Below, in pieces: positions 37,136 through 44,646 of a DNA stretch of 64,000 nucleotides (the stretch's first letter is position 1; each line of letters starts with the position of its first letter). A program made the translations under genes and the position numbers. The stretch lies in NCBI GenBank assembly GCA_040752975.1, contig JBFMHF010000012.1, positions 1 through 64,000 on the forward strand. Direction: 5' to 3'. The notes under the pieces were generated by a model that was given only the letters and a program-made list of their open reading frames with translations, had not been told where the DNA came from and made no database searches. Source of the stretch: JADLDB01 sp040752975. Its GTDB lineage: Bacteria; Myxococcota; Myxococcia; Myxococcales; Myxococcaceae.

Positions 37136-39148
37136 GTGAACTCGACTCTGGGATACGGGCTGGTGCTGGCCGGGCTGCTGTGCGCGGTCTTCGCCGCGGT
37201 GGTGGGCATCGCGACCGGCCTGTCGCGGCGGGAAGGCGCCCTGCCCTGGGTGCAGCGCGCCATGTACGGCTTCGCCGGCGCGATGGTGCTGTCCAACCTG
37301 GTGATGGTGAAGGCGCTGCTCGAGCACGACTTCTCGGTGAAGTACGTCTCGCAGGTCGGCAGCCGCGCCACGCCCACCGAGTACACCATCGTGTCGCTGT
37401 GGAGCTCCCTGGAAGGCTCGATCCTCTTCTGGGGGGCGATCATGGGGCTGTACCTCTTCGCCTTCACGTGGATCTACCGGCGCGAACACGGGCGCTACAT
37501 GCTGCTGACGCTGGGCACCATGGCGGCGGTGGCCGTCTTCTTCAGCTTCCTCATCGCCGGTCCGGCCAACCCCTGGCCGGCGATCCCCAACCCGCCGGCA
37601 GACGGCCCCGGGCCCAACCCGCTGCTCCAGAACCACCCGCTGATGATCATCCACCCGCCGATGCTGTACCTCGGCTACGTGGGCATGACGGTGCCCTTCG
37701 GGATCGCCGCCGGCGCGCTGTTGCGAGGCGAGCTGGGCGACGCGTGGCTGGTGCCGCTGCGCAAGTGGACGTTGGTGCCGTGGATGTTCCTGTCCATCGG
37801 CATCATCCTCGGCGGCTGGTGGGCGTACGCGGTGCTGGGCTGGGGCGGCTACTGGGCGTGGGATCCGGTGGAGAACGCGTCGTTCATGCCGTGGCTGACG
37901 GCGACGGCCTTCATGCACTCCACGATGGTGCTGGAGCGGAAGAAGTCGCTCAAGCTGTGGACCATCGCCCTGGCGCTGGGCAGCTTCGTCCTCACCATCA
38001 TCGGCACCTTCATGACGCGCTCGGGCGTCTTCAACTCGGTGCACAGCTTCACCCAGTCGGACATCGGCCCCACCTTCCTCATCTTCATCGCCCTGGTGCT
38101 GGTGTTCTCGGTGGCGCTGCTCGCGGTGCGCGGGCACCTGCTGGTGGCCGAGAGCCACCTGGGCAGCATCGTCTCGCGCGAGGGCTCGATCCTCCTCAAC
38201 AACCTCGTCTTCGCGGCGCTCACCTTCGTGGTGCTGCTGGGCACGGTGTACCCGCTGGCCACCGAGGCCTTCTTCGCCAAGAAGATCACCGTCGGCGAGC
38301 CCTACTTCAACCAGATGGCGCTGCCGCTGGGCCTGGGCATGCTCTTCCTGATGGGCGTGGGGCCGGTGCTGCCCTGGGGCGCGCCGAGCAAGGAGTTGCT
38401 CCAGCAGCAGCTCGTGGTGCCGACTGGATCGGGCGTCGTCACCGCCGGGACGTGCTTCGCGGCGGGCTACCGCGGCTTCATGCCGTTGCTCGCCTTCGGC
38501 CTGGCGGCCTTCGCCACCGTCGTCACCGTGCGAGAGCTCTTCCTCCCCGCGAAGCAGCGCATGGACGAGCAGAAGGAAGCCCTCTTCACCGCGCTGTTCC
38601 GCAGCGCCAGCCGCGCGCGGCGTCGCTTCGGAGGCTACGTCGTCCACCTGGCGATCATCGCCGCCATCGTCGGCATCGCCGCGTCCAGCGCGTACAAGAC
38701 GCACGCCACCGGCACCCTGCGGCCGGGCGAGACGATGACCGTCGGCGACTGGAAGGTGCGCTTCGACGGGCTGGCCACCGGCAAGGAGCCGCACCGCGAG
38801 TACGTCGCCGCCAACATCTCGCTGACGGGCCCGTCCGGCGTCGAGATCCACCGCCACGAGTCGCTCGCCCCGCGGATGAACTTCTACGAGCGCTCGAACG
38901 ATCCGATCGGCTCGCCTTCGGTGAGCGCGATGTTCCTGCGCGACGTGTACGTGTCGCTGCTCAACTTCGACAGCAAGGCAGGCACGGCCAGCTTCAACGC
39001 CTGGGTTTTCCCGCTGGTGGGGTGGATCTGGTACGTGACGATCCCCCTGCTGGTGCTGGGCTCGGTGATCGCGCTGTGGCCGCAGCGCAGGCAGCGCCCC
39101 GCTGAAGCGAGCGCACCGGCGCCCGCCGTCGCTCAAGGTTCGCCATGA
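37136..39148 (+). CDS. ccmF: Cytochrome c heme lyase subunit CcmF
   Basis: 670 aa with about 14-15 membrane helices. The WWD heme-binding domain WGGYWAWDPVENASFMPWL is at about residues 236-254. It catalyses heme ligation to apocytochrome c. GTG 37136 has GAGGAAGG upstream. The long C-terminal periplasmic part (about residues 540-635, LRPGETMTVGDWKVRFDGL) is the usual CcmF extension. Overlaps ccmG by four bases. Confidence 0.95.
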   Translation: MNSTLGYGLVLAGLLCAVFAAVVGIATGLSRREGALPWVQRAMYGFAGAMVLSNLVMVKALLEHDFSVKYVSQVGSRATPTEYTIVSLWSSLEGSILFWGAIMGLYLFAFTWIYRREHGRYMLLTLGTMAAVAVFFSFLIAGPANPWPAIPNPPADGPGPNPLLQNHPLMIIHPPMLYLGYVGMTVPFGIAAGALLRGELGDAWLVPLRKWTLVPWMFLSIGIILGGWWAYAVLGWGGYWAWDPVENASFMPWLTATAFMHSTMVLERKKSLKLWTIALALGSFVLTIIGTFMTRSGVFNSVHSFTQSDIGPTFLIFIALVLVFSVALLAVRGHLLVAESHLGSIVSREGSILLNNLVFAALTFVVLLGTVYPLATEAFFAKKITVGEPYFNQMALPLGLGMLFLMGVGPVLPWGAPSKELLQQQLVVPTGSGVVTAGTCFAAGYRGFMPLLAFGLAAFATVVTVRELFLPAKQRMDEQKEALFTALFRSASRARRRFGGYVVHLAIIAAIVGIAASSAYKTHATGTLRPGETMTVGDWKVRFDGLATGKEPHREYVAANISLTGPSGVEIHRHESLAPRMNFYERSNDPIGSPSVSAMFLRDVYVSLLNFDSKAGTASFNAWVFPLVGWIWYVTIPLLVLGSVIALWPQRRQRPAEASAPAPAVAQGSP

Positions 39149-39669
39149 AGAAGCAGGTCGCGGTGGGCAGCGCGTTGGCGGTGATCGCCCTGGTCGTCTA
39201 CATCATGGCGAAGGGCTTCGGGACGGATCCCCACGCGGTGCCCTTCCTGCTGTCGGGCAAGCCGGCGCCTGCCTTCACCATCAAGCGCCTCGACAACGAT
39301 CAGCTCGTCTCGCTGGCCGACTTCAAGGGCAAGCCGATCGTCATCAACTTCTGGGCGACCTGGTGCGGGCCCTGCCAGACGGAGCACCCGGTGCTGGACT
39401 GGGCGGCGAAGAAGTACGCCAACGACGCCGTCTTCCTCGGCATCGTCTTCGAGGACAACGAGCAGAACACCAAGCGCTTCCTCGCGCGGAACGGCTGGAG
39501 CTTCGTGCAGCTCTTCGATCCGAAGTCCACGGTGGCGGTGGACTACGGCGTGTCCGGCGTCCCCGAGACGTACTTCATCGATCGCCACGGCATCATCAAC
39601 CACAAGGTGGCCGCGCCCTTCGTCGATCCGCGCGAGTTCGCCGCCCACATGGAGACGATCCTCAAGTGA
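39145..39669 (+). CDS. ccmG: Thiol-disulfide oxidoreductase CcmG (DsbE/TlpA-like)
   Basis: 174 aa: an N-terminal anchor helix and a thioredoxin domain with WATWCGPC (Cys74, Cys77) and the cis-Pro in GVSGVPETYFID. In the periplasm it reduces the CcmH-apocytochrome disulfides before heme attachment. ATGA overlap with ccmF; the downstream gene starts in its stop codon. Confidence 0.93.
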   Translation: MKKQVAVGSALAVIALVVYIMAKGFGTDPHAVPFLLSGKPAPAFTIKRLDNDQLVSLADFKGKPIVINFWATWCGPCQTEHPVLDWAAKKYANDAVFLGIVFEDNEQNTKRFLARNGWSFVQLFDPKSTVAVDYGVSGVPETYFIDRHGIINHKVAAPFVDPREFAAHMETILK

Positions 39670-40145
39670 CGTGGCTCGCGCTCAGCCTGGTGGCCAGCCT
39701 CACCCTCGGGCAGGAAGGGTACGCCCCGCAGCGGCCCGTCACCGATCCCCTCGACGCCGCGCGCGAGGCCCGGGTGCAGCGGCTCGGCAAACACCTGCGC
39801 TGCGCGGTCTGCCAGGGCGTGTCGATCGCCGACTCTCCGGCCTCGATGGCGCGAGCCCAGCTGGACAAGGTGCGTGAGCTGGTGGCCCAGGGGAAGACGG
39901 ACGACGAGATCTACGACTACTTCGTCGAGCGCTACGGCGAGTGGGCGCTGATGGAGCCCCGCAAGTCCGGCGTCACCCTGGGGCTGTGGGTCTTCCCGGT
40001 CCTGCTGCTGGCGATCGGCCTGTACGTGATCTGGGCCCAGTCGAAGAAGGGACCTGCGCCGGCGCAGCAGGCGTCGGGAGAGCCGAAGGCCGAGCCGAAG
40101 ACGGACGACTACCTCGCGAAGGTGCGGGCGGACCTCGAGAAATGA
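39666..40145 (+). CDS. ccmH: Cytochrome c maturation protein CcmH
   Basis: 159 aa: short signal, then the CcmH domain with LRCAVCQG (Cys46, Cys49), the three-helix region and a membrane helix near 105-125. The thiol pair delivers reduced apocytochrome cysteines to CcmF. Only the short, single-domain form is present; the TPR part sits in the separate next gene, as in the CcmI layout. GTG 39666 in GTGA overlap. Confidence 0.92.
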   Translation: MTWLALSLVASLTLGQEGYAPQRPVTDPLDAAREARVQRLGKHLRCAVCQGVSIADSPASMARAQLDKVRELVAQGKTDDEIYDYFVERYGEWALMEPRKSGVTLGLWVFPVLLLAIGLYVIWAQSKKGPAPAQQASGEPKAEPKTDDYLAKVRADLEK

Positions 40146-41101
40146 ACCACGAGACGAACTGGCTCCCGGGATTGCTCGTGCTGGCTGCCGGCGCGGTGGC
40201 GGCCCTGGTGTACCTCTTCAGCGCGAAGAAGCCGGGCAGCGCGGCGCCGCCCCCCGCCGCGGATCCGGTGGACGATCTCGAAGCGAAGTACCAGCGCCTG
40301 TTGAGCGAGCTCCGGGCGCACAAGGCCAACAAGCACCTCATGGCCGCCGACGCCTGGGCGCGGGAGCAGGAGCGCCTCGAGCAGGCCGCGGCCTCCGCGC
40401 TGCGCGAGCGAGACGGCGCGAAGCACGAGCTCGAGAAGCAGACGGCGCGGATCGAGAAGAAGGCGCAGGAGGCCGCGAAGGACCAGGGCTTCTTCGCGAA
40501 GAACCCGGCCTTGGGGGGCGCGCTGATCGGCGGTGCGGTGGTGGCCTTCTTCGCCTTCCTCGGCGTGTCCCTCTCCGACGCGTCGTCGCAGCGGCAGGAA
40601 GGCATGTCCGCCACCGGTGGTCCGGGCCCGGCGCAGGCGATGCAAGCCCCGCCGCAGGAAGATCCGAAGCTGCAGGCCCTGGCCGCGCGCGTCCAGTCGA
40701 ACCCGGAAGACATCGACGCCCTCACCGGGCTGGCGATGCACCTGATCAGCCGCCAGGGCTTCTCCGAGGCCAGGCCGCTGCTGGCCCGCGCCGCGTTGCT
40801 CGACCCGTACCACGTGAAGGGGCGCGTCGGCCGTGCGGTGATGCGAGCGGTGGACGGCGACGTGCCGGGCGCCCAGGCCGAGCTGGAGAAGCTGGCCGCA
40901 CGCTACCCCGAGGCCTACGACGGGCACCTGTACGCGGGGCTCCTGGCGCTGGACGACAATGACCTGCGCCGCGCGGTGCAGCAGCTCGAGCTGTACGTCA
41001 ACACCGCGCCACCAAACGAGCAGCCGCCGATGATCCGCATGGAGGTCGAGCGGATGAAGGCCGAGCTTGCCGGCGGCGGCGCGCCGATGATGCCCCGGTA
41101 G
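40142..41101 (+). CDS. CcmI-like membrane protein with TPR region
   Basis: 319 aa: one N-terminal helix, a coiled-coil-like charged segment (about 45-115), a second helix (about 123-143) and a C-terminal TPR-like region (EDIDALTGLAMHLISRQGFSEARPLL; YDGHLYAGLLALDDNDLRRAVQQLELY). In CcmI the TPR part binds the C-terminus of apocytochrome c. Last gene of the ccm operon, starting at ATGA overlap; a hairpin follows right after its stop. Confidence 0.82.
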   Translation: MNHETNWLPGLLVLAAGAVAALVYLFSAKKPGSAAPPPAADPVDDLEAKYQRLLSELRAHKANKHLMAADAWAREQERLEQAAASALRERDGAKHELEKQTARIEKKAQEAAKDQGFFAKNPALGGALIGGAVVAFFAFLGVSLSDASSQRQEGMSATGGPGPAQAMQAPPQEDPKLQALAARVQSNPEDIDALTGLAMHLISRQGFSEARPLLARAALLDPYHVKGRVGRAVMRAVDGDVPGAQAELEKLAARYPEAYDGHLYAGLLALDDNDLRRAVQQLELYVNTAPPNEQPPMIRMEVERMKAELAGGGAPMMPR

Positions 41102-41104
41102 TCG

Positions 41105-41122
41105 GCGGGCCTGGGTGCCCGC
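41105..41122 (+). terminator. Candidate terminator hairpin after the ccm operon
   Basis: GCGGGC-CTGGGT-GCCCGC: perfect 6-bp all-G/C stem with a 6-base loop starting four bases after the last ccm stop codon. It is followed by GGCTTTCG, so there is no real U-tract. Weakly supported as an intrinsic terminator. Confidence 0.35.
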
Positions 41123-41342
41123 GGCTTTCGCTGGCGGACCGTTCCTCGTGCTTCACTCCGCGCTGGAGAGCGTTCCGCTCCTCGACCGAGCCGCGGATTC
41201 TCTGCCGAGCGCGGGCCCGACGCCGTACAGCGACCCCGGCCTCGCGTCCTTCGTTGGGCCGTGCATGCACCTGTTGGTGCGGGAGTCCCAGTACATCGAG
41301 CGCACGCTCTTTGGCGTCACGACGAACGAGCACGAGTCGTGA
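41115..41342 (+). CDS. Small reading frame, 75 aa, doubtful
   Basis: GTG-started frame with strong third-position G/C and a balanced composition (TPYSDPGLASFVGPCMHLLVRESQYIE...), unlike the Arg/Pro-rich noise frames nearby. Its start codon lies in the terminator hairpin loop, so a later start may be used. It ends in a GTGA overlap with a second 48-aa frame that continues in a similar style. The pair may be remnants of one gene split by a frameshift. No family recognised. Confidence 0.3.
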   Translation: MPAAFAGGPFLVLHSALESVPLLDRAADSLPSAGPTPYSDPGLASFVGPCMHLLVRESQYIERTLFGVTTNEHES

Positions 41343-41485
41343 CCGGCGTCTGCCTCCTTGGCACCACGCTCGACCCCGACGCGGAGTTCCTTTCCTGCGT
41401 GTCGGAGACGCTTCTGCGTCGCAATCCGGTGGTTTCGGAGCATGGAACGGAGTTCGTGTGGACGCTCACCACCGTCATGGACTGA
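41339..41485 (+). CDS. Small reading frame, 48 aa, doubtful
   Basis: VTGVCLLGTTLDPDAEFLSC...TEFVWTLTTVMD, read from GTG 41339 overlapping the stop of the preceding 75-aa frame by four bases. It has protein-like composition but no recognisable domain. Could be the C-terminal part of the same broken gene or a genuine coupled small protein. Confidence 0.28.
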   Translation: MTGVCLLGTTLDPDAEFLSCVSETLLRRNPVVSEHGTEFVWTLTTVMD

Positions 41486-41743
41486 GGAGCCGCGCGGTGC
41501 GTCGTGCCGCCTTCTCGGCTTGCCTCTCGTCGCACGCCGCCGAGCAGTCCGGCGCCTGAGGACGCGGGCACCGACGCCGGCCCAGTCGCCCAGCACACCT
41601 CGACGTGCGCAGCCTTCCGCAGCCGGGGCGGCGTGACCACCATCACCGCCGTGGCGCACACGGAGACGCACCGATGACGGGCGGGTGGAAAACTCCGTCT
41701 CCTGCGGCTCGAGAAGGTGATGAGCGCTCTCGTGGCGACCTCT

Positions 41744-42457
41744 TCACCGCGCCAGGACGACGAAGGCGACGGCCAGCAGCAGCACGTGCGTCACCACGCC
41801 CGCCCCTACCCCGAGCACCAGCGCGCCATAGCCTGGCGCGACCGCGGGCGGGATCGTCTCGGCGCGCACCACCGTGGTGTTCCCCCATTGATCGCCCAGC
41901 CGCTGGTTGTACGGAGAGCCGTTCATCACGTTGTACGCGACGAGGCCGAAGAAGAAGCCGTCGATCAAGAAGGCCAGCTCGCGGATCAACGCGGACCCCG
42001 GCGGAACCCGCGGGCGGTCCATGCTCACCACCCTCAACCCGAGGATCAGCTTCCCCACCGACGCCCCGCAGATCCACACCGACACCGCGGCGCCCGTCGA
42101 CGAAGCCAGCGTGCCGACGAGCATGTTGAAGAGGAAGCCCCCGTCCAGGCGGCTCTCCCACCCCGGTCTCACCGCGCCCGAGGCTTGCAGCAGCACGAGC
42201 GCGATCCCCGCGAGCACCCCGCCTGCCAGCGCGAACGCCTGGTGCAGCACCAGGTCGATGATGCGGGCCCCCGCCCGGCGACCGAAGCCCACCGTGTCCT
42301 CGGCCTTCGGCCCCGTTGCCCCCATCGCGTCCCGGCACAAGGGACACAGCCCGGCTGTCAGGCACTCGGCGCAGCGAAACGTCCCGCAGCGCGTGCACGG
42401 TGTCCCGTTGCGATCCTCGTGCAGCTGACACGTCCCCACGGCAGTGGTTGGAGTCAT
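41744..42457 (-). CDS. RDD-family membrane protein with zinc-finger head
   Basis: 237 aa. An N-terminal B-box-like Cys/His module (CQLHEDRNGTPCTRCGTFRCAECLTAGLCPLC) precedes an RDD-type membrane domain: GFGRRAGARIIDLVLHQ near residue 60 carries the Arg/Asp of the family, and GASVGKLILGLRVVSMD follows. RDD proteins have roles in ion exchange or unknown transport. ATG 42457 has GAGGG six bases upstream. Confidence 0.82.
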   Translation of the reverse strand: MTPTTAVGTCQLHEDRNGTPCTRCGTFRCAECLTAGLCPLCRDAMGATGPKAEDTVGFGRRAGARIIDLVLHQAFALAGGVLAGIALVLLQASGAVRPGWESRLDGGFLFNMLVGTLASSTGAAVSVWICGASVGKLILGLRVVSMDRPRVPPGSALIRELAFLIDGFFFGLVAYNVMNGSPYNQRLGDQWGNTTVVRAETIPPAVAPGYGALVLGVGAGVVTHVLLLAVAFVVLAR

Positions 42458-42496
42458 TTGGTCCCTCACCCTACCGCAAGCCTGCGCCAAGAGTGG

Positions 42497-43090
42497 CTAA
42501 AATTCGTTTTTGGCGACTTTCTTTTCCGGTGGAGGTGCGCTGGCGGCCGAGCCGTCTTTCAGGAAGAGCTTCCGCTCGAGCTCCTCGAGCTGGGCGCCCT
42601 TCACCCCCGCGTCGATCAGCGCCTGGCGCAGCCCTTCCGCTTTGCGGTCCACCACCCCGTGGCTGCATTCCTCGAAAAGAGACGGCACCGCGTCGAACGT
42701 CAGGTTGACGGGGTAGTCGCGGCACATCAGCGGCCGGCTCTCGTAGGAGTCACACCGCTTCGTCTGCGGATCGTAGTGGGTGCACTTGAAGGTGAAGAGC
42801 CGGAAGCGCTGGTCCACGCTGATCAGCTCGAAGCCGTTCACCTGCCACTGCCACCAGAGGAAGACCGCCCGCGCGAACCGCACGTGCCACGTCAGCGCGT
42901 CCACCTGCATCGACGGCGCCTCGCAGCACTTCCCGCAGCCGTTGCAGGTGCCCGTCAGCCGGTAGCGCGGCTCCCCTCGCCGCTTGAGCCACCGCCGCCG
43001 CAACCACAACTCCAGCGCGCCCACCCACCGGGCCACCGCCTTGAGCACCCTGCGCCCGGGACCGTCGCGCACGCCGCGTGATGCTGCCAT
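42497..43090 (-). CDS. YkgJ-family cysteine cluster protein
   Basis: 197 aa with the family Cys set CNGCGKCCEA, then KCTHYDPQTKRCDSYESRPLMCRDYP. Such proteins probably bind zinc or an iron-sulfur cluster; the function is not established. An N-terminal basic region and a C-terminal Lys/Glu-rich tail flank the cluster. Start ATG 43090 chosen; upstream frame overlaps the divergent gene at 43181. Confidence 0.85.
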   Translation of the reverse strand: MAASRGVRDGPGRRVLKAVARWVGALELWLRRRWLKRRGEPRYRLTGTCNGCGKCCEAPSMQVDALTWHVRFARAVFLWWQWQVNGFELISVDQRFRLFTFKCTHYDPQTKRCDSYESRPLMCRDYPVNLTFDAVPSLFEECSHGVVDRKAEGLRQALIDAGVKGAQLEELERKLFLKDGSAASAPPPEKKVAKNEF

Positions 43091-43180
43091 GCCCCGCAGC
43101 ACACAGAAAGCCTCGTAGTTCCAGCCACTTGCGTCGACCCCTTCAGCGAACGGGCACCTGGGTGTATCAGGCGCGCCGCC

Positions 43181-43768
43181 ATGTTCGACGGGCCGACGCC
43201 ACTGCCGACGACGCGCTTCCGCGTGCACACGGACGATCCCACCTTCCACGTCGCGTGGCGGGGCGGTACGCGCTTCGTGCTCTCGGGAGAGGTGAGCGCG
43301 GATCCCTCGTCGGCGCTCGAGCTGGACACGCCGTCACAGCACCTCGCGGTCGACCTCGCGCGGAAGAGCACGCCGCAGCATGCGGTGGCCTTGCTGCGCC
43401 GCGCCCTGCCCCGCGACATCGTGATGACGCACCAGCCTGTGGACGGTGGCACGCAGGTCACCTTCCACGAGGCGGTGGTGCCTGCCGCGCGCCCCCCGCG
43501 CCTGCGCATCTTCTCCACCGACCTGGTGCAGCGCGTCCGCCAGCTGCGCGACAACTGCGTCGAGTTCGCAGGCGCCGCCGGGGCCGACACCCACCTCTCC
43601 ATCCTCTGCGACGCCCGCCGCTCCACCCTGCTGATCCCCGCAGGCAGCTCGGCCCTCGCCACCGCCGCGCGCGTCGGCGCCAATGTCCCACACGGCTTCC
43701 GGGCCCTGGTGGACGGCCCCACCGTGTCGGTGTGGAAGGACGCGGACTTCTTCGAGCAGGTGGCCTGA
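43181..43768 (+). CDS. Protein of unknown function, 195 aa, duplicated module
   Basis: No family recognised. It has two similar halves of about 90 residues, each a run of beta strands, a helix with Leu/Arg and a closing strand (FHVAWRGGTRFVLSG...LRRALPRD, then the second half LRIFSTDLVQRVRQL...). No signal peptide and no membrane segment, so probably cytosolic. It resembles the next gene (43849-44460) in length and layout. Confidence 0.7.
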   Translation: MFDGPTPLPTTRFRVHTDDPTFHVAWRGGTRFVLSGEVSADPSSALELDTPSQHLAVDLARKSTPQHAVALLRRALPRDIVMTHQPVDGGTQVTFHEAVVPAARPPRLRIFSTDLVQRVRQLRDNCVEFAGAAGADTHLSILCDARRSTLLIPAGSSALATAARVGANVPHGFRALVDGPTVSVWKDADFFEQVA

Positions 43769-43848
43769 GCGTTGCCGCGCTGATCTGCAAGCGGAGTTGA
43801 CAGGCCCGCCCGGAGATTTCTCCACCGGCTGAGCCGATCATCCGTCGA

Positions 43849-44460
43849 ATGACGGCGCCCTCGTCACCTTCGCTGGCCTCCATCGACTCCCGGACGGCGG
43901 ACGTGCAGGTGCTGTCCGTGTCGGGTGCGGTCGAGCTCTCGGAGCTGTCCACGGGCACGCTCCTCCTGAGGCTGTCGGGTGACGGGGTGGCGGTGCGCGG
44001 GCCCTTCGCGGCCATCGATTTACGGGTCGATCACTCCTTCGTCTCGGCGAAGGTGCCGCTGGTGCTGGGCGTGGAGGCGCTGCGTGCCGCCCTGCAGGAG
44101 CGCCTGCCCGACGGCTACCTGCTGCTGGCCTCCCACGGAGGCGGCGCAGTGATCCTCACCGTGCTGCGCACCGAGACTCCCCGCGTGCCCGACGTCTTCT
44201 GCACCTCGCGTGACGCCACGCTGCGCGTGCGCCGGCTGGCGGCGAACCGGCTGGCGCTCCGCGGCTGCGCGCACGGCGCCTCCACGCTGGTGCTGCGGGT
44301 CGACACGCAGGCCTTCAAGCTGTCGTTGGCCCCCGGTGAACGGCCGGTCGACGTGGCCGAGCGCGTCCGCGAGGCGCTGGGCGCGGAGTGGTCGGTGATG
44401 CTGGGCCTGCCGACGGAAGGTGACGGGCCCGTCGACGTGACCGTGCTGCCACGGCGCTGA
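43849..44460 (+). CDS. Protein of unknown function, 203 aa, related to its neighbour
   Basis: Two halves of about 90 residues: VQVLSVSGAVELSELSTGTLLLRLSGDG...VEALRAALQERLPDGYLLLAS and TLRVRRLAANRLALRGCAHG...VAERVREALGAEWSVML. Both halves share a pattern of beta-rich start, LxLD-type strand and a helix ending in LR-ALG/P, also seen in the 43181 gene, suggesting four copies of one module across the pair. Cytosolic by appearance; function unknown. ATG 43849. Confidence 0.68.
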   Translation: MTAPSSPSLASIDSRTADVQVLSVSGAVELSELSTGTLLLRLSGDGVAVRGPFAAIDLRVDHSFVSAKVPLVLGVEALRAALQERLPDGYLLLASHGGGAVILTVLRTETPRVPDVFCTSRDATLRVRRLAANRLALRGCAHGASTLVLRVDTQAFKLSLAPGERPVDVAERVREALGAEWSVMLGLPTEGDGPVDVTVLPRR

Positions 44461-44646
44461 GTGGCATTCACCGGAGTCCTTCGCCGAAGGCATCTGCTGC
44501 GCCAGCGACACCGCGCAAGGGGTGGTGCGCAGACGCGCCGGCGAGTGAGGCCCAGCGCAGGTCGCGATCGCCGGTTGCTGCCGCTTCCGTTTGTCCCCCA
44601 CGACGGCCGGCGGCCAGCGAGGCTTCGCCGGAGCTCCGCTGTGACG

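Larger units (their letters stand above)
41102..41743. other. Gene-poor stretch after the ccm operon
   Basis: 642 bases between the ccm operon and the convergent RDD gene. The first part holds a hairpin and two small overlapping reading frames (separate entries). From about 41486 to 41743 I see nothing beyond unpatterned high-GC sequence. Confidence 0.4.
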
